The notes under the pieces: generated by a model
The model's database searches: none
The model's input: the letters and a program-made list of their open reading frames with translations, nothing else
Told to the model about the DNA's origin: nothing
Assembly (NCBI GenBank): GCA_003650545.1
Contig: QMQO01000008.1
Location: 1 to 41,119, forward strand
DNA: 41,119 nucleotides
DNA from: Candidatus Woesearchaeota archaeon
GTDB taxonomy: Archaea > Nanobdellota > Nanobdellia > Woesearchaeales > B72-G16
Direction: 5' to 3'
Made by a program: the position numbers and the translations under genes
In this document: in pieces, positions 28,770 to 40,195 of the stretch
Layout: each line of letters begins with the position of its first letter
Position numbering within the stretch: position 1 is the stretch's first letter

Positions 28770-30341
28770 TTATGGTAATTTATCCTCTATTCCAGCACTA
28801 CATGTTCCATCGGATAGGCAATTAAATTCTTCTATTTCTACACCTGCCATTGATGGTGGTGCAACAGATCCTTGGCTACCTTGTATGATTGTTTCTTCGC
28901 CGCTCTCTTTACCTAATAAATAAAAGATAAGGGCGATTCCTCCACGTTCTAACCATTGGCGTTTCTTAATTTTCTCATATTTGACTTGTACATTATTAAG
29001 ACTAGCTTGCTTGTCGGCTAAAGCTTTTTTTACATCCTCAATTGTGGTATTTGCTGTGTTCAGTTCGTTTTCTAGGTTGTCTATTTTTTTATGTGCCTTG
29101 TTCAAGTCGTTATTTGTAGCTATTAACTCACCTATGATTTTTCTTCCCCCAAGCTTATCACCAAAAAGCCACATATCAAAGTAAAAGTAATTGTCAAACA
29201 TAGCATCCCATAATGGAAGATCTACTTGATCTCTGTTATTTTGGTTGAAATAACGACCGTTTTGATCTACCATTGCTTGTAATGTTGGTGCTCCTGTGTT
29301 CTGTACTATGTCGCCAGTGCTTGATTTTAGACCACGAACATAAATAACTCCCTCCGGTGTGTTAATCCAACCTCCATTTGTTAAGCCTGTTCTGTCAGCA
29401 AGACCTATTTCTGTATCGTCTGTGCGAACAGCATCTTCAAGCCTGAAATAGTAGATGCTGTTTGGTTGAGTTTCATTTGTCATGTGGTAAAGGATCATTG
29501 CTAGATCATCATTGCTTATTTCTTCTGGTTCTAATGTACCGTTTCCATCTTTGTCTTTCACAAAAGGTTCCCTAGTACCATCTTTAGTCTCGTAAAAACG
29601 ATTGAGGTCAAATCCATGAAAACCTGTTGCATCATTCAATAAACTTGTCAATGCAAATAATTTTTCACGATAGAGTTCTGCAGGAGTGTTAAATCTCTTT
29701 GGGACTAAATCGTTTGGTATGCTTGGATCTGCATAGGTAGTCTCTGTTTTAAGATAATCGACAAAGTCTAGAAGTAATGCATCCTCATTAATAGGTGGAT
29801 GATAGAGCTTATCTATACCTGTTATCTGAGCTACTTCTTCGCTTATCTCTCCTAACTGATACAATGCCGCTGCATAAGATCCACCAAGCCCTTCTATACC
29901 TAAATCATAAACACTGGTAGTTGAGTACTCTGCAACATAAACATTTCCATCTGGTTTTTCTATTGCTTTTGCATCCAAGATGTAGGCTTTTTTGCCCAAA
30001 ATATACGGATCTAGATTACATACGTTGATCAGATTATCGTCAATCCGACCTGCGTTTTTAAGTTTTATAACATCTTCAGCAGGCATATAGAGCTTTTCAC
30101 CCTCGTTACTGAATGGGACAGGGATTGTGTATTCACCAGTATCATCTTGTTTGAATAGACCGCATTTTTTTTGATATTCTTCAAGTGTTTGGTATTTGAG
30201 TGGCTGACCACGTAAAGTTTCGCGAAAATCTTTTGCTAATGCTGGAGCTGCGATACCTGCTGTTAAAAAAGTACCTAGAATTGTTGTTGCAATTGCTTTT
30301 TTAACATATTTAACAGAATCCAAAATTGAATATTTTTTCAT
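28770..30341 (-). CDS. Exported hypothetical protein with EF-hand-like loop and coiled coil
   Basis: MKKYSILDSVKYVKKAIATTILGTFLTAGIAAPALAKDF signal; DKDGNGTLEPEEIS; ENELNTANTTIEDVKKALADKQASLNN coiled coil; ATG 30341 preceded by GGGGGAAATTAAA. Confidence 0.82.
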   Translation of the reverse strand: MKKYSILDSVKYVKKAIATTILGTFLTAGIAAPALAKDFRETLRGQPLKYQTLEEYQKKCGLFKQDDTGEYTIPVPFSNEGEKLYMPAEDVIKLKNAGRIDDNLINVCNLDPYILGKKAYILDAKAIEKPDGNVYVAEYSTTSVYDLGIEGLGGSYAAALYQLGEISEEVAQITGIDKLYHPPINEDALLLDFVDYLKTETTYADPSIPNDLVPKRFNTPAELYREKLFALTSLLNDATGFHGFDLNRFYETKDGTREPFVKDKDGNGTLEPEEISNDDLAMILYHMTNETQPNSIYYFRLEDAVRTDDTEIGLADRTGLTNGGWINTPEGVIYVRGLKSSTGDIVQNTGAPTLQAMVDQNGRYFNQNNRDQVDLPLWDAMFDNYFYFDMWLFGDKLGGRKIIGELIATNNDLNKAHKKIDNLENELNTANTTIEDVKKALADKQASLNNVQVKYEKIKKRQWLERGGIALIFYLLGKESGEETIIQGSQGSVAPPSMAGVEIEEFNCLSDGTCSAGIEDKLP

Positions 30342-30500
30342 TTTAATTTCCCCCATTTGTTTTATTAATCTCTGGATAGTAATGAACATTAATCCCCCTT
30401 TAACCTAGTGAAGAATGTGTTACTTATAAAGTTTTCGGTTATGTTGCCATTCTTCAATGGGTACAAAACCAATAAATATGGCCTCTTTTTATATTTTTCT

Positions 30501-31589
30501 ATGATTGTGAATATAATTGGTGGAGGTCCTGCTGGCAATTATCTTGCTTACCTTCTAGCAGAAAAAGGAGTTAATGTTAAGATTTTCGAAGAGCATGAAA
30601 CTATAGGAATGCCTGTCCAATGTACAGGAGTTGTAACAAAAGATCTTTTTGATCTCATCCCTAAAGATAAAAAATTCGTCACAAATGAAATAAATAAAGT
30701 AGAGGTATTTCTTGACGAGGAAAAGGCTGCTGAGTTTGAAGTAGAAAACTATGTTATCGATAGAACAAGGTTTGATGGATATATTGCTAACATGGCGAAA
30801 AAAGCTGGTGCAAGGTTTTTTCTCGGACATTCTTATTTATCGGGAGATGAAAAAGAAATATGTGTAAAAAAAGGTGGAAAGATTAAAACCTTCAGGGGGG
30901 ATATTCTTGTTGGAGCTGACGGACCATTAAGCAGGGTTGCTCGAGAGAATAGTATGGTAAAATCTAGGATTTTTTATCATGTGATACAAGCTGTCGTGAA
31001 AAAGAAGAATAATGAACACTCGTATAGAGCATATTTTGGAAAATTCGCTCCAAGGTTTTTTGCATGGAAAGTTCCGAAGGACAAGAATACATTCCTTATC
31101 GGAATTGGCGAATTGTGCGACTCGAAAAAAAAATTTGAAGAGTTTATGGAATTTCAAAAAATAAAGCCTGCGGAAATTCAGTCTGGGATGATACCTGTTT
31201 ATAACCCAAACTATCAGGTTAGAAAAGATAATATTTTTCTGTTGGGGGATGCAGCTGCGCAAATAAAAGCTTCCACTGGTGGAGGAATTATTCCTGGATT
31301 GAGGTTTGCTTTACGCTTGAAAGATGCGATTTTATATGGAAAATGTTATAATAATAAAGATAAGAGTTTGATGATGAATCTTAGATTTAGAAAAGTTCTG
31401 AACAGAATGAGTAAGCGAGATTACGAATTATTATTGAAAATTATGAAAAGAAAAAAGATTAGAAAAATAATTAAGGAGTATGATAGAGATAATGCAGCAA
31501 AAACATATTTTAAGTCTGCTATTGCAGATCCAAGAGTGTTGTGGTTCCCAATAAAATTTTGGTGGTGTCTGTTAAGTGATAAATTTTAA
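30501..31589 (+). CDS. Geranylgeranyl reductase family FAD-dependent oxidoreductase
   Basis: MIVNIIGGGPAGNYLAYLLAEKGVNVKIFEEH, VQCTGVV, LLGDAAAQIKASTGGGIIPGLRFA. Confidence 0.88.
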   Translation: MIVNIIGGGPAGNYLAYLLAEKGVNVKIFEEHETIGMPVQCTGVVTKDLFDLIPKDKKFVTNEINKVEVFLDEEKAAEFEVENYVIDRTRFDGYIANMAKKAGARFFLGHSYLSGDEKEICVKKGGKIKTFRGDILVGADGPLSRVARENSMVKSRIFYHVIQAVVKKKNNEHSYRAYFGKFAPRFFAWKVPKDKNTFLIGIGELCDSKKKFEEFMEFQKIKPAEIQSGMIPVYNPNYQVRKDNIFLLGDAAAQIKASTGGGIIPGLRFALRLKDAILYGKCYNNKDKSLMMNLRFRKVLNRMSKRDYELLLKIMKRKKIRKIIKEYDRDNAAKTYFKSAIADPRVLWFPIKFWWCLLSDKF

Positions 31590-31772
31590 AATAACTAAAT
31601 AGAAAAAGTCAAAGTTTACTCGGCTAAAAAAATATCATTCGTATATGTCTGTCTGAGCAAACTCAACACCAACCAGAACAATGATGGCACATATTTTGTC
31701 TAACTTAGGATAACGCTTTATTATTCACAAATTTTATATAATAGACGTATTATTCAACAAGAAGGGTTTTTA

Positions 31773-32345
31773 ATGAAAAGATCAGACAAACTCGAAAAAC
31801 GTAAGAGAAGGAATACTATTCTTATTGGCATCATAGTTGTAGCTGTCATGGTTGGAGGGATGTTTTTTGTTCCATTTGGTCAAGAAAACAAACAAGAAGA
31901 ACTAAAATATAATGGTTACCAGTTTGCGTTGACACAATATGGTTTTGCAGTAGATGTTAATGGACAGACATTTTATTTTAGTAACTTTCCAAAGGAACTT
32001 GAAAACATAACCAACATAACCACAAATGAACAGTTTGTTTTTACTCATGATAAGATATATTTTGCAAGAAATGAGTCTGAATTGAAAGATGATAGAAATG
32101 TCAAGTCTGTTGTTTTTCAGCTTTACAGAGATAGAATTTTTCAAGACGCAACTTACGACCCTTTAGATACAAGAGACGTTCCTTTGGTTAGTTGTGATGA
32201 GAATCGCGATATTGTGATGTTAAAAATAGGAGAGAATAAAATATATAAAGACAAAAACTGTTTGGTAATAGAAGGAAAGGATTATAATGAGATTACAAAA
32301 CTCGCAGAATATCTATTGTATAGAACAATAGGAATTATGAGTTGA
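31773..32345 (+). CDS. Membrane-anchored hypothetical protein immediately upstream of AglB
   Basis: 190 aa; N-terminal TM TILIGIIVVAVMVGGMFFVPFG; 4 nt separate its stop from the AglB ATG. Confidence 0.8.
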   Translation: MKRSDKLEKRKRRNTILIGIIVVAVMVGGMFFVPFGQENKQEELKYNGYQFALTQYGFAVDVNGQTFYFSNFPKELENITNITTNEQFVFTHDKIYFARNESELKDDRNVKSVVFQLYRDRIFQDATYDPLDTRDVPLVSCDENRDIVMLKIGENKIYKDKNCLVIEGKDYNEITKLAEYLLYRTIGIMS

Positions 32346-32349
32346 CAAG

Positions 32350-35300
32350 ATGGAAGAAAAAAAGGAAAGCAAAGAAAAAACAATAGAGGAAAATAAAGAA
32401 GAAAAAAATGAAAAAGTAGAGATAGAGATTAAACAGGCAGAGGATGAAGGGGAAGCTATAATTAATTTCATCAGAAAGCATAAAAAAGGTATTCTTAAGT
32501 TTTGGCCATATGTGCTATGCGCAATTGTGATCGCAATTGGATTTTTGGTTAACTTCATAGGAACTGTAACATATCTGAAGATTACGGCGTTGATTGTTAT
32601 TCCAATAATTATTATTCCTTTAATCGCATTTAAGAGATATACATGGATATTACTACTTTACATAATTTCCTTTACAACTTCAATTAGAATAAAAAACCTA
32701 CATTTATTGAAGGTTGGCGAAAGGTATATACCTTTAGCTTTGGACCCACATGTTTTTTTGAGATACGCTGAATATATCTCTCAGCACGGAAGTTTGTACG
32801 CTATTGATATGATGAGGTATGTACCTCTTGGTTTCGATATCGCAAAAGAGGGTGTGTTTTTATCTTATTTTGTAACCTACTTGTACAGGTTCCTTAGTAT
32901 ATTTGTAAATGTAACTCTCGACTTTGTTCATGTGATATACCCAGTTATTGCATTTGGGATAGCATTAATATTCTTCTTTTTGCTTATCAAGAGATTATTC
33001 AACAACGAAAAAATTGCATTGCTAGCAACGTTCCTTTTAGGTATAGCGCCTGCATTCTTATACAGAACAACTGCTGGATTTGCAGATAAAGAGAGCCTCG
33101 CAACAATGTTCATGTTTATGGCTTTGTATTTCTTTGTTGAAGGTTTTAAAACTAAAAAATATTGGCAGAATATATTATTTGGTGTTCTTGCTGGCATGTT
33201 CACGGCAACAATGGGTTTAGTATGGGGTGGCGTCAAATTTGTATTTTTGATTGTTGGTGGAGGAGCACTTGTTATCTATCTTCTCAACAAGTATGACAGA
33301 AAATTTGTATATACTTATATTTCATGGTTTATTGTAAGTGTATTGATGCTCGGATTGCTGAAAGGCACTAAATATGGAGGATTACAAGGAATATTGACAT
33401 CTACAACAGGAGGGATTGCTTCGTTGTCTTTATTGTTAATCGTTGTTCATTACATATTATACAGATGTGAAAAAACTGCTAAAATAGTTAAGTTAAAAGA
33501 GAAAATAAATTTTCCGTCAACGGTTGTGATTTTTATTACACTTTTAACGGTGATTATTGTTCTTTTAGCTATAATAAATTTTCCACTTCTGAAACTTCAG
33601 TTTTCTGGTGTATATAGTCAGGTTTCAACTGGTTTATCTGGAAGTAGATTAGGACAGACAGTGGCAGAGAATAGACAACCTTATTTTGCAGGGGAATGGA
33701 AACAAAGTTTCGGGCCTACCATCATAGGAATTCCTATTTATTTTTTTCTGTTCTTTATAGGTTCTATATTGTTGTTTTATAATCTTGTAGAGAAAATTAA
33801 AAAATATAAATGGGCCTTAACTTTCGGGTATGGCATTGCGATATTCGGTTTGATTTTCAGCAAATACTCAAGGGACTCTATTCTAAATGGAGAAAACGGA
33901 TTTTCTATCTTTGTTTATCTAGGTTTACTTGGGTTCTTCTTGATATTTGTTGCATTCGTGTATATCTTTACATACTTCAAAGATAAAAAAACATTTAAGA
34001 TGTTTAGAGAGATAGATACGGGCTTAATTTTTGTTTTTATATGGTTCTTGTTGATGATAATTGCTGCTAGAGGAGCTTCTAGACTGATGTTTGTTTTTGT
34101 ACCAATAACTGCTATTTTAGCAAGCTATCTTGTTGTACAAGCAATAAAAATCATACTAGGAAAATTCGAGAACAAGTATGTATTTTATGCAATTACAACA
34201 TGTATTATTATATTTTCACTTTTCGCCTACAAAAAGGTTTTTGGCTTGAAGAGTAATCCTACATTTGTTCTTGTTGCATTGATAATGGTAATGCTTGTTG
34301 TATTGGTACTGCCTATGATAAAAAATTACGATAGTAAAGGTATCATGGGGCATATCGTAGAGCGAACTCTTTGTTTTATTTTGATAGTAAGTATATTAAT
34401 ATTCTCCATTTATGGAGCAACATTGATCTCTACATCAAGTGCAAGAAGCACTGGATTAAGCTTTAATTCACAATGGCAACAATCAATGAACTGGGTAAAG
34501 AATAACACTCCAAAGAATGCAGTGTTTGCACATTGGTGGGACTATGGATACTGGATTCAAACACAGGCTGAACGTGCAACAATATTAGATGGCGGCAATC
34601 ATATTGCATATTGGAATTATCTAATGGGAAGAGAGGTCTTAACAACACCAGATGAAAAAACTGCTTTGAAATTTTTGAGAACCCATAACGCTACTCATTT
34701 GCTGATTATAAAGGATGAAATAGGTAAATACACTGCTTATTCCTCTATTGGCTCTGATGAAAATTATGACAGATATTCTTGGATAAACACATTTGTCAAA
34801 AACAACAAACTGACACAAGAATCGAGAAACGGAACAACATATTATTACACAGGGCAATATGCGCTAGACGGGGATTTTATTTATAAAGGCAGAGTTTATC
34901 CTGGTGCTGCAAAGTTTGGCTATAATTTTAATTTTCAGAATACGCCTGTTGCTGTGGTTGTTGCTGTCGAACTGCCAACAGAAAACATTCGCGTTCTTGT
35001 TCCAAACAGTACAAACTATTCTGTAACAGAGCAAATCAAACAGCCAAACATGATTATATCATACAATGGCCAACAAACTAAGATACCATTGGAGTGTATA
35101 TACATTGGAGATAAGATGTTGACTGAATTCTACGGGGGACAAAAAGAAGGTTATAAAGGTTGTTTGCGTATAATTCCTGTTTTTAAGAGGACTAGTAATG
35201 GTTATCAGTTAGCTGATCCTATTGGAGCTGGTTTGTTTTTAAGTGAGCGTGGTGTAAAAGCATTGTGGGTACAATTATATCTACTAAATAAAAAAAGTGA

Positions 35301-35511
35301 TTATTTTAAATTAGTTTATGATGATAGCGATCCTCTATTGCCAGGAGGAAGTGCTGCTCCTCTAGGGATACTTGAAGGTGTTGGTCTTTGGGGACCTTTG
35401 AAAATATGGGAAATAAACTATCCCGATGATCTAAGAATCGAACCAGAGCTGGCAGAACGTTACTTAATGACACAATTCCCGGAGGATATTTCTAGTAGAT
35501 TTACTCCGTAA
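32350..35511 (+). CDS. aglB: Oligosaccharyltransferase AglB (STT3 family)
   Basis: Multi-TM N-terminus; catalytic-region motif AHWWDYGYWIQTQAERATILDGGN. Confidence 0.93.
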   Translation: MEEKKESKEKTIEENKEEKNEKVEIEIKQAEDEGEAIINFIRKHKKGILKFWPYVLCAIVIAIGFLVNFIGTVTYLKITALIVIPIIIIPLIAFKRYTWILLLYIISFTTSIRIKNLHLLKVGERYIPLALDPHVFLRYAEYISQHGSLYAIDMMRYVPLGFDIAKEGVFLSYFVTYLYRFLSIFVNVTLDFVHVIYPVIAFGIALIFFFLLIKRLFNNEKIALLATFLLGIAPAFLYRTTAGFADKESLATMFMFMALYFFVEGFKTKKYWQNILFGVLAGMFTATMGLVWGGVKFVFLIVGGGALVIYLLNKYDRKFVYTYISWFIVSVLMLGLLKGTKYGGLQGILTSTTGGIASLSLLLIVVHYILYRCEKTAKIVKLKEKINFPSTVVIFITLLTVIIVLLAIINFPLLKLQFSGVYSQVSTGLSGSRLGQTVAENRQPYFAGEWKQSFGPTIIGIPIYFFLFFIGSILLFYNLVEKIKKYKWALTFGYGIAIFGLIFSKYSRDSILNGENGFSIFVYLGLLGFFLIFVAFVYIFTYFKDKKTFKMFREIDTGLIFVFIWFLLMIIAARGASRLMFVFVPITAILASYLVVQAIKIILGKFENKYVFYAITTCIIIFSLFAYKKVFGLKSNPTFVLVALIMVMLVVLVLPMIKNYDSKGIMGHIVERTLCFILIVSILIFSIYGATLISTSSARSTGLSFNSQWQQSMNWVKNNTPKNAVFAHWWDYGYWIQTQAERATILDGGNHIAYWNYLMGREVLTTPDEKTALKFLRTHNATHLLIIKDEIGKYTAYSSIGSDENYDRYSWINTFVKNNKLTQESRNGTTYYYTGQYALDGDFIYKGRVYPGAAKFGYNFNFQNTPVAVVVAVELPTENIRVLVPNSTNYSVTEQIKQPNMIISYNGQQTKIPLECIYIGDKMLTEFYGGQKEGYKGCLRIIPVFKRTSNGYQLADPIGAGLFLSERGVKALWVQLYLLNKKSDYFKLVYDDSDPLLPGGSAAPLGILEGVGLWGPLKIWEINYPDDLRIEPELAERYLMTQFPEDISSRFTP

Positions 35512-35519
35512 TTCTAAAA

Positions 35520-37040
35520 ATGTCAGAAGCACAAAAAACATTTAGAAAAATTGTCAAGGGAGCTGGAATAATATTTATTGGATTAACATTCAGCAAGTTA
35601 TTTTCTTATATATATAAGTTTGTGATTGGTCGCATGTTAGGAGTAGAGATCTTTGGTGTGCTAGCATTTGCCTTGATGTTGCTTGGTTTTGCTTGCACAA
35701 TTTCAGGGTTAGCGATTAAAGAAGGCACACTTAGGTATGTCTCATTTTTCAAGGGGAAGAGAAAATGGGACAAAATAAAAGGTACGGTTGTTAGCTCATT
35801 TCAGATAGTAGTTCCTATATCTGTGCTAATGTTCGTCGCATTATTTTTTATGAGCAACTATATTTCTCAACTCTTCTTACAACCTGATCTAGCGTTATTG
35901 TTAAAACTGCTAAGTTTTTCTTTACCGTTAATCATTATAACCGAAATTCTATCCTCGATAACACTTGGATTGCAGAACGTCAAATATTATGTTTTATTTC
36001 CCTTGTTTCTGAATAATTTTCTAAAATTGGTATTAACAATAATATTGATTGTCTTCGGTTTAAGACTGGTTGCTTTGGGTGCTGGTTACACAATTTCCTT
36101 TTTAATAGTCACAATCGCATTTGGTTATTTGACTTTTAAGAAAATACATAAAATATGGATCAAGTATAAGCCAAGATATAATAGGATGGAACTGATTAAA
36201 TTTTCTTGGCCGCTGTTGCCTTATACAATAATTTGGTCTGTGATGGGTTGGATTGATACATTTATGATCAGTTACTTCTATAAAGATTTTTCTCTCGTAG
36301 GGAGTTATAATGCGGCTTTGACTATAGCAACTATTTTAATGATCGTTCCAATGATCTTTATGACAATTTTTAGTCCTATCATCACAGAATTATACGCTAG
36401 ACATAAAAAGAAAAATATAAAACTATTAAATAGACAGATTAATAAACTAATTTTCCTAGCTAATTTTCCATTACTATTAATCTTTACAGTATTTCCAGTT
36501 GTGATTATAAGGATGCTCTTTGGTCAAGATTTCTTAACAGGTGCGAATTCTCTTATAGTGTTAGGCATTGGTTTTTTTATTTTTGGTATTGCAAATTCAT
36601 CAATTGTTCTTTTAAAAACTATAAAGAAAACTAAAATCAACTTAATAAATTCTATTATTACAATTGTTATTAACATTACTTTGAATTATTTTTTAATTCA
36701 AGCTTATGGAATAATCGGTGCAGCAATTGCTACTGCTATTTCTTATATCATCTACAGTTTATTGGACATAATACAAGCACACCATTATATGAAAATGCAA
36801 CCAATCAGCAAACCGACTATTAAAGCAATTTTTGCAGGAGTGATTCCTTTCATAGCATTAATCTATTTGAAAATGCTTTACACATTTAATAGTATACTTC
36901 TAGTAATAACGATTGGTATAGTATTTTTAGCAACTTACTTAACAATGTTATTACTACTGAAGTTTTTTGAAGAAGATGATATTCAGCTAATAAGAGCAAT
37001 ATTCCAAAAAGTTAAACTATCTAAATCTAAAAGAACATAA
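35520..37040 (+). CDS. Polysaccharide/oligosaccharide flippase (MOP superfamily)
   Basis: 506 aa, about 14 hydrophobic segments; GAGIIFIGLTFSKLFSYIYKFVIGRMLGVEIFG. Confidence 0.88.
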   Translation: MSEAQKTFRKIVKGAGIIFIGLTFSKLFSYIYKFVIGRMLGVEIFGVLAFALMLLGFACTISGLAIKEGTLRYVSFFKGKRKWDKIKGTVVSSFQIVVPISVLMFVALFFMSNYISQLFLQPDLALLLKLLSFSLPLIIITEILSSITLGLQNVKYYVLFPLFLNNFLKLVLTIILIVFGLRLVALGAGYTISFLIVTIAFGYLTFKKIHKIWIKYKPRYNRMELIKFSWPLLPYTIIWSVMGWIDTFMISYFYKDFSLVGSYNAALTIATILMIVPMIFMTIFSPIITELYARHKKKNIKLLNRQINKLIFLANFPLLLIFTVFPVVIIRMLFGQDFLTGANSLIVLGIGFFIFGIANSSIVLLKTIKKTKINLINSIITIVINITLNYFLIQAYGIIGAAIATAISYIIYSLLDIIQAHHYMKMQPISKPTIKAIFAGVIPFIALIYLKMLYTFNSILLVITIGIVFLATYLTMLLLLKFFEEDDIQLIRAIFQKVKLSKSKRT

Positions 37041-37242
37041 ACTATTCTAATCTAAAAATAACTTTAAGTTAATAGTTACTTCTTACAATCTACACTCGTT
37101 ATTAAACTGCTCCTAAAATGAGTGTGCCTGATTGTACTAACTTTGTACGTATGGTACAAACTGAATGGCAGTCTGCTTTAAATAAAAAAAACAGAAAAAT
37201 ATTTAAAACAACAAACAGTAATCTCTTTAAGGGGGGAGAAAC

Positions 37243-38283
37243 ATGGCAAAAAAAGCACTTATAACTGGCATAACTGGGCAGGATGGATCATACTTAGCAG
37301 AATTTTTGTTAAAAAAAAAATATGAAGTATATGGCATCATAAGGAGGTCTAGTTCTTTTAATACAAGTAGAATTGACCATATATATCAAGATCCACATGA
37401 AAAAAAATATAAACTTAAATTAGTGTACGGTGATTTGTCTGATGCAAGCTGCGTCGCTAAAATCATCAGAAAGGTAAAGCCTGATGAAGTGTATAATCTA
37501 GGAGCGCAGAGTCACGTTAGGGTTAGCTTTGACATTCCAGAGTATACTGCAGACGTTGTAGGTTTGGGAGCATTGAGAATTTTAGAAGCAATAAAAGAAT
37601 TTTCTCCGCGGACAAAATATTATCAAGCATCTAGTAGTGAGATGTTCGGTAAAGTAAAAGAGATACCACAGACTGAAAACACGCCGTTTCATCCTATGAG
37701 TCCTTATGGGTGTGCAAAGGTCTTTGCATATTGGATCACTAAGAATTATAGAGAAAGTTATGGTATATTTGCATGTAATGGTATTTTATTCAACCACGAA
37801 TCACCAAGAAGGGGTGGAACATTTGTAACAAAGAAGATAACGCGGGCTCTTGTTAACATAAAACTTGGAAAGCAAGAAAAACTTTATCTTGGAAATCTAG
37901 ATGCTAAAAGAGATTGGGGTTATGCAAAAGATTATGTTGAAGCAATGTGGTTGATGCTCCAACAGGATAAACCTGATGATTATGTTATTGCAACTGGTGA
38001 AACGCACTCGGTTAGAGAGTTTGTTGAAGAAGCATGTAAAATTCTCGGTTTTGATCTTGAGTGGCAAGGAAATGGCCTAGAAGAAAAGGGAATCGATAAA
38101 AAAACTAGGAAGGTAATTATAGAGATTGACCCTAGATATTTTAGACCCGCTGAAGTTGATCTGCTTTTAGGCGACCCAAGCAAAGCATTAAATCAGCTTG
38201 GGTGGAAAATAAACACTAAATTTAAAGAACTTGTTAAGCTTATGATTGAAGCTGATCTAAAAGAAGCACGGGATAAGGGTTGA
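37243..38283 (+). CDS. gmd: GDP-mannose 4,6-dehydratase
   Basis: [68 protein letters not shown]. Confidence 0.95.
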   Translation: MAKKALITGITGQDGSYLAEFLLKKKYEVYGIIRRSSSFNTSRIDHIYQDPHEKKYKLKLVYGDLSDASCVAKIIRKVKPDEVYNLGAQSHVRVSFDIPEYTADVVGLGALRILEAIKEFSPRTKYYQASSSEMFGKVKEIPQTENTPFHPMSPYGCAKVFAYWITKNYRESYGIFACNGILFNHESPRRGGTFVTKKITRALVNIKLGKQEKLYLGNLDAKRDWGYAKDYVEAMWLMLQQDKPDDYVIATGETHSVREFVEEACKILGFDLEWQGNGLEEKGIDKKTRKVIIEIDPRYFRPAEVDLLLGDPSKALNQLGWKINTKFKELVKLMIEADLKEARDKG

Positions 38284-39219
<936 letters not shown>

Positions 39220-39223
39220 TAGA

Positions 39224-40168
39224 ATGTCTAACAAATGTGTTCTTTGTAATTCTGAAAAATCGATTTTGTTAAAGACTGGAAACAAAAAAATTAATAATTT
39301 TATATGTAAAAAGTGTGGATTAGTCTACGTATGGCCAACTGTTAATGAAAATCGTATTTTCTCTTACTATAAAAATGGTCATTATGATTCTAGTCACAAT
39401 GTCAAAATTAGATTCTCGAAAAAAAGATTGGAAGGGATATTCCTGGGTGCTAACGATAAATATAACTATATCTATAAATACATTAAAAAACACATTAAAA
39501 ATAAAACTGTATTAGAAATTGGTTGTGCTACAGGACATATTTTAAACATATTTAAACTAAAAGGATTTGATGTCTTGGGTGTTGAACCTTCAGAGAAACT
39601 TGCTGAATTTGCAAAAATTAATTATAATGTGAATGTAGTAAATGACATGTTTGAAAATGTGAAGATTAATAAGAGCTATGACTTAGTCTTATGTTTACAT
39701 ACATTAGAACATGTGATTAATCCAAGAAGATTTCTTTTAAAAATAAACAAACTAATGTCAAATAATTCTATTTTATTTATAGAAGTTCCAAATATTTACA
39801 AACCTCAGAATAGCCTCAAAAAATTTTTCGATTGTTCACATTTTTACACTTATTCGCCTAAAACATTGTGGAATATGTTAGCTCTAAATAAATTTAAAAT
39901 AATTTATTTGGATACAAAAAATTCACAGATAAAAGCTTTTTGTATTAAAGACAAAGACATAAAGCCGATTATTGATCCTAACGAATATAAACGAGAGATT
40001 ACTTTTCTTAATAGATACAAAAAGAATTACATCATTAAGGGATATTTCATTTCTAGTTTTTTTAGATTTCTGAAATATAAATCCACAATTTTATTGCCAA
40101 TTAGTTTGCTAAAAAAAATAAAAAGATTTAAAAAATACAAAAAGATCAAATTCAACATTGTTTTATAA
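39224..40168 (+). CDS. Class I SAM methyltransferase with N-terminal CxxC...CxxC
   Basis: CVLCNSEK...FICKKCGLVYVWP; VLEIGCATGHILNIFKLKGFDVLGVEPSEKL; LCLHTLEHVINPRRFL. Confidence 0.88.
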   Translation: MSNKCVLCNSEKSILLKTGNKKINNFICKKCGLVYVWPTVNENRIFSYYKNGHYDSSHNVKIRFSKKRLEGIFLGANDKYNYIYKYIKKHIKNKTVLEIGCATGHILNIFKLKGFDVLGVEPSEKLAEFAKINYNVNVVNDMFENVKINKSYDLVLCLHTLEHVINPRRFLLKINKLMSNNSILFIEVPNIYKPQNSLKKFFDCSHFYTYSPKTLWNMLALNKFKIIYLDTKNSQIKAFCIKDKDIKPIIDPNEYKREITFLNRYKKNYIIKGYFISSFFRFLKYKSTILLPISLLKKIKRFKKYKKIKFNIVL

Positions 40169-40195
40169 AAATAAAGGGAGTAAGGGGTTATCATT

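Noticed and set aside
31660-31700. CTGA / ATGATGG resembling box D/C elements
   Set aside because: Wrong order and no second box pair on either strand.
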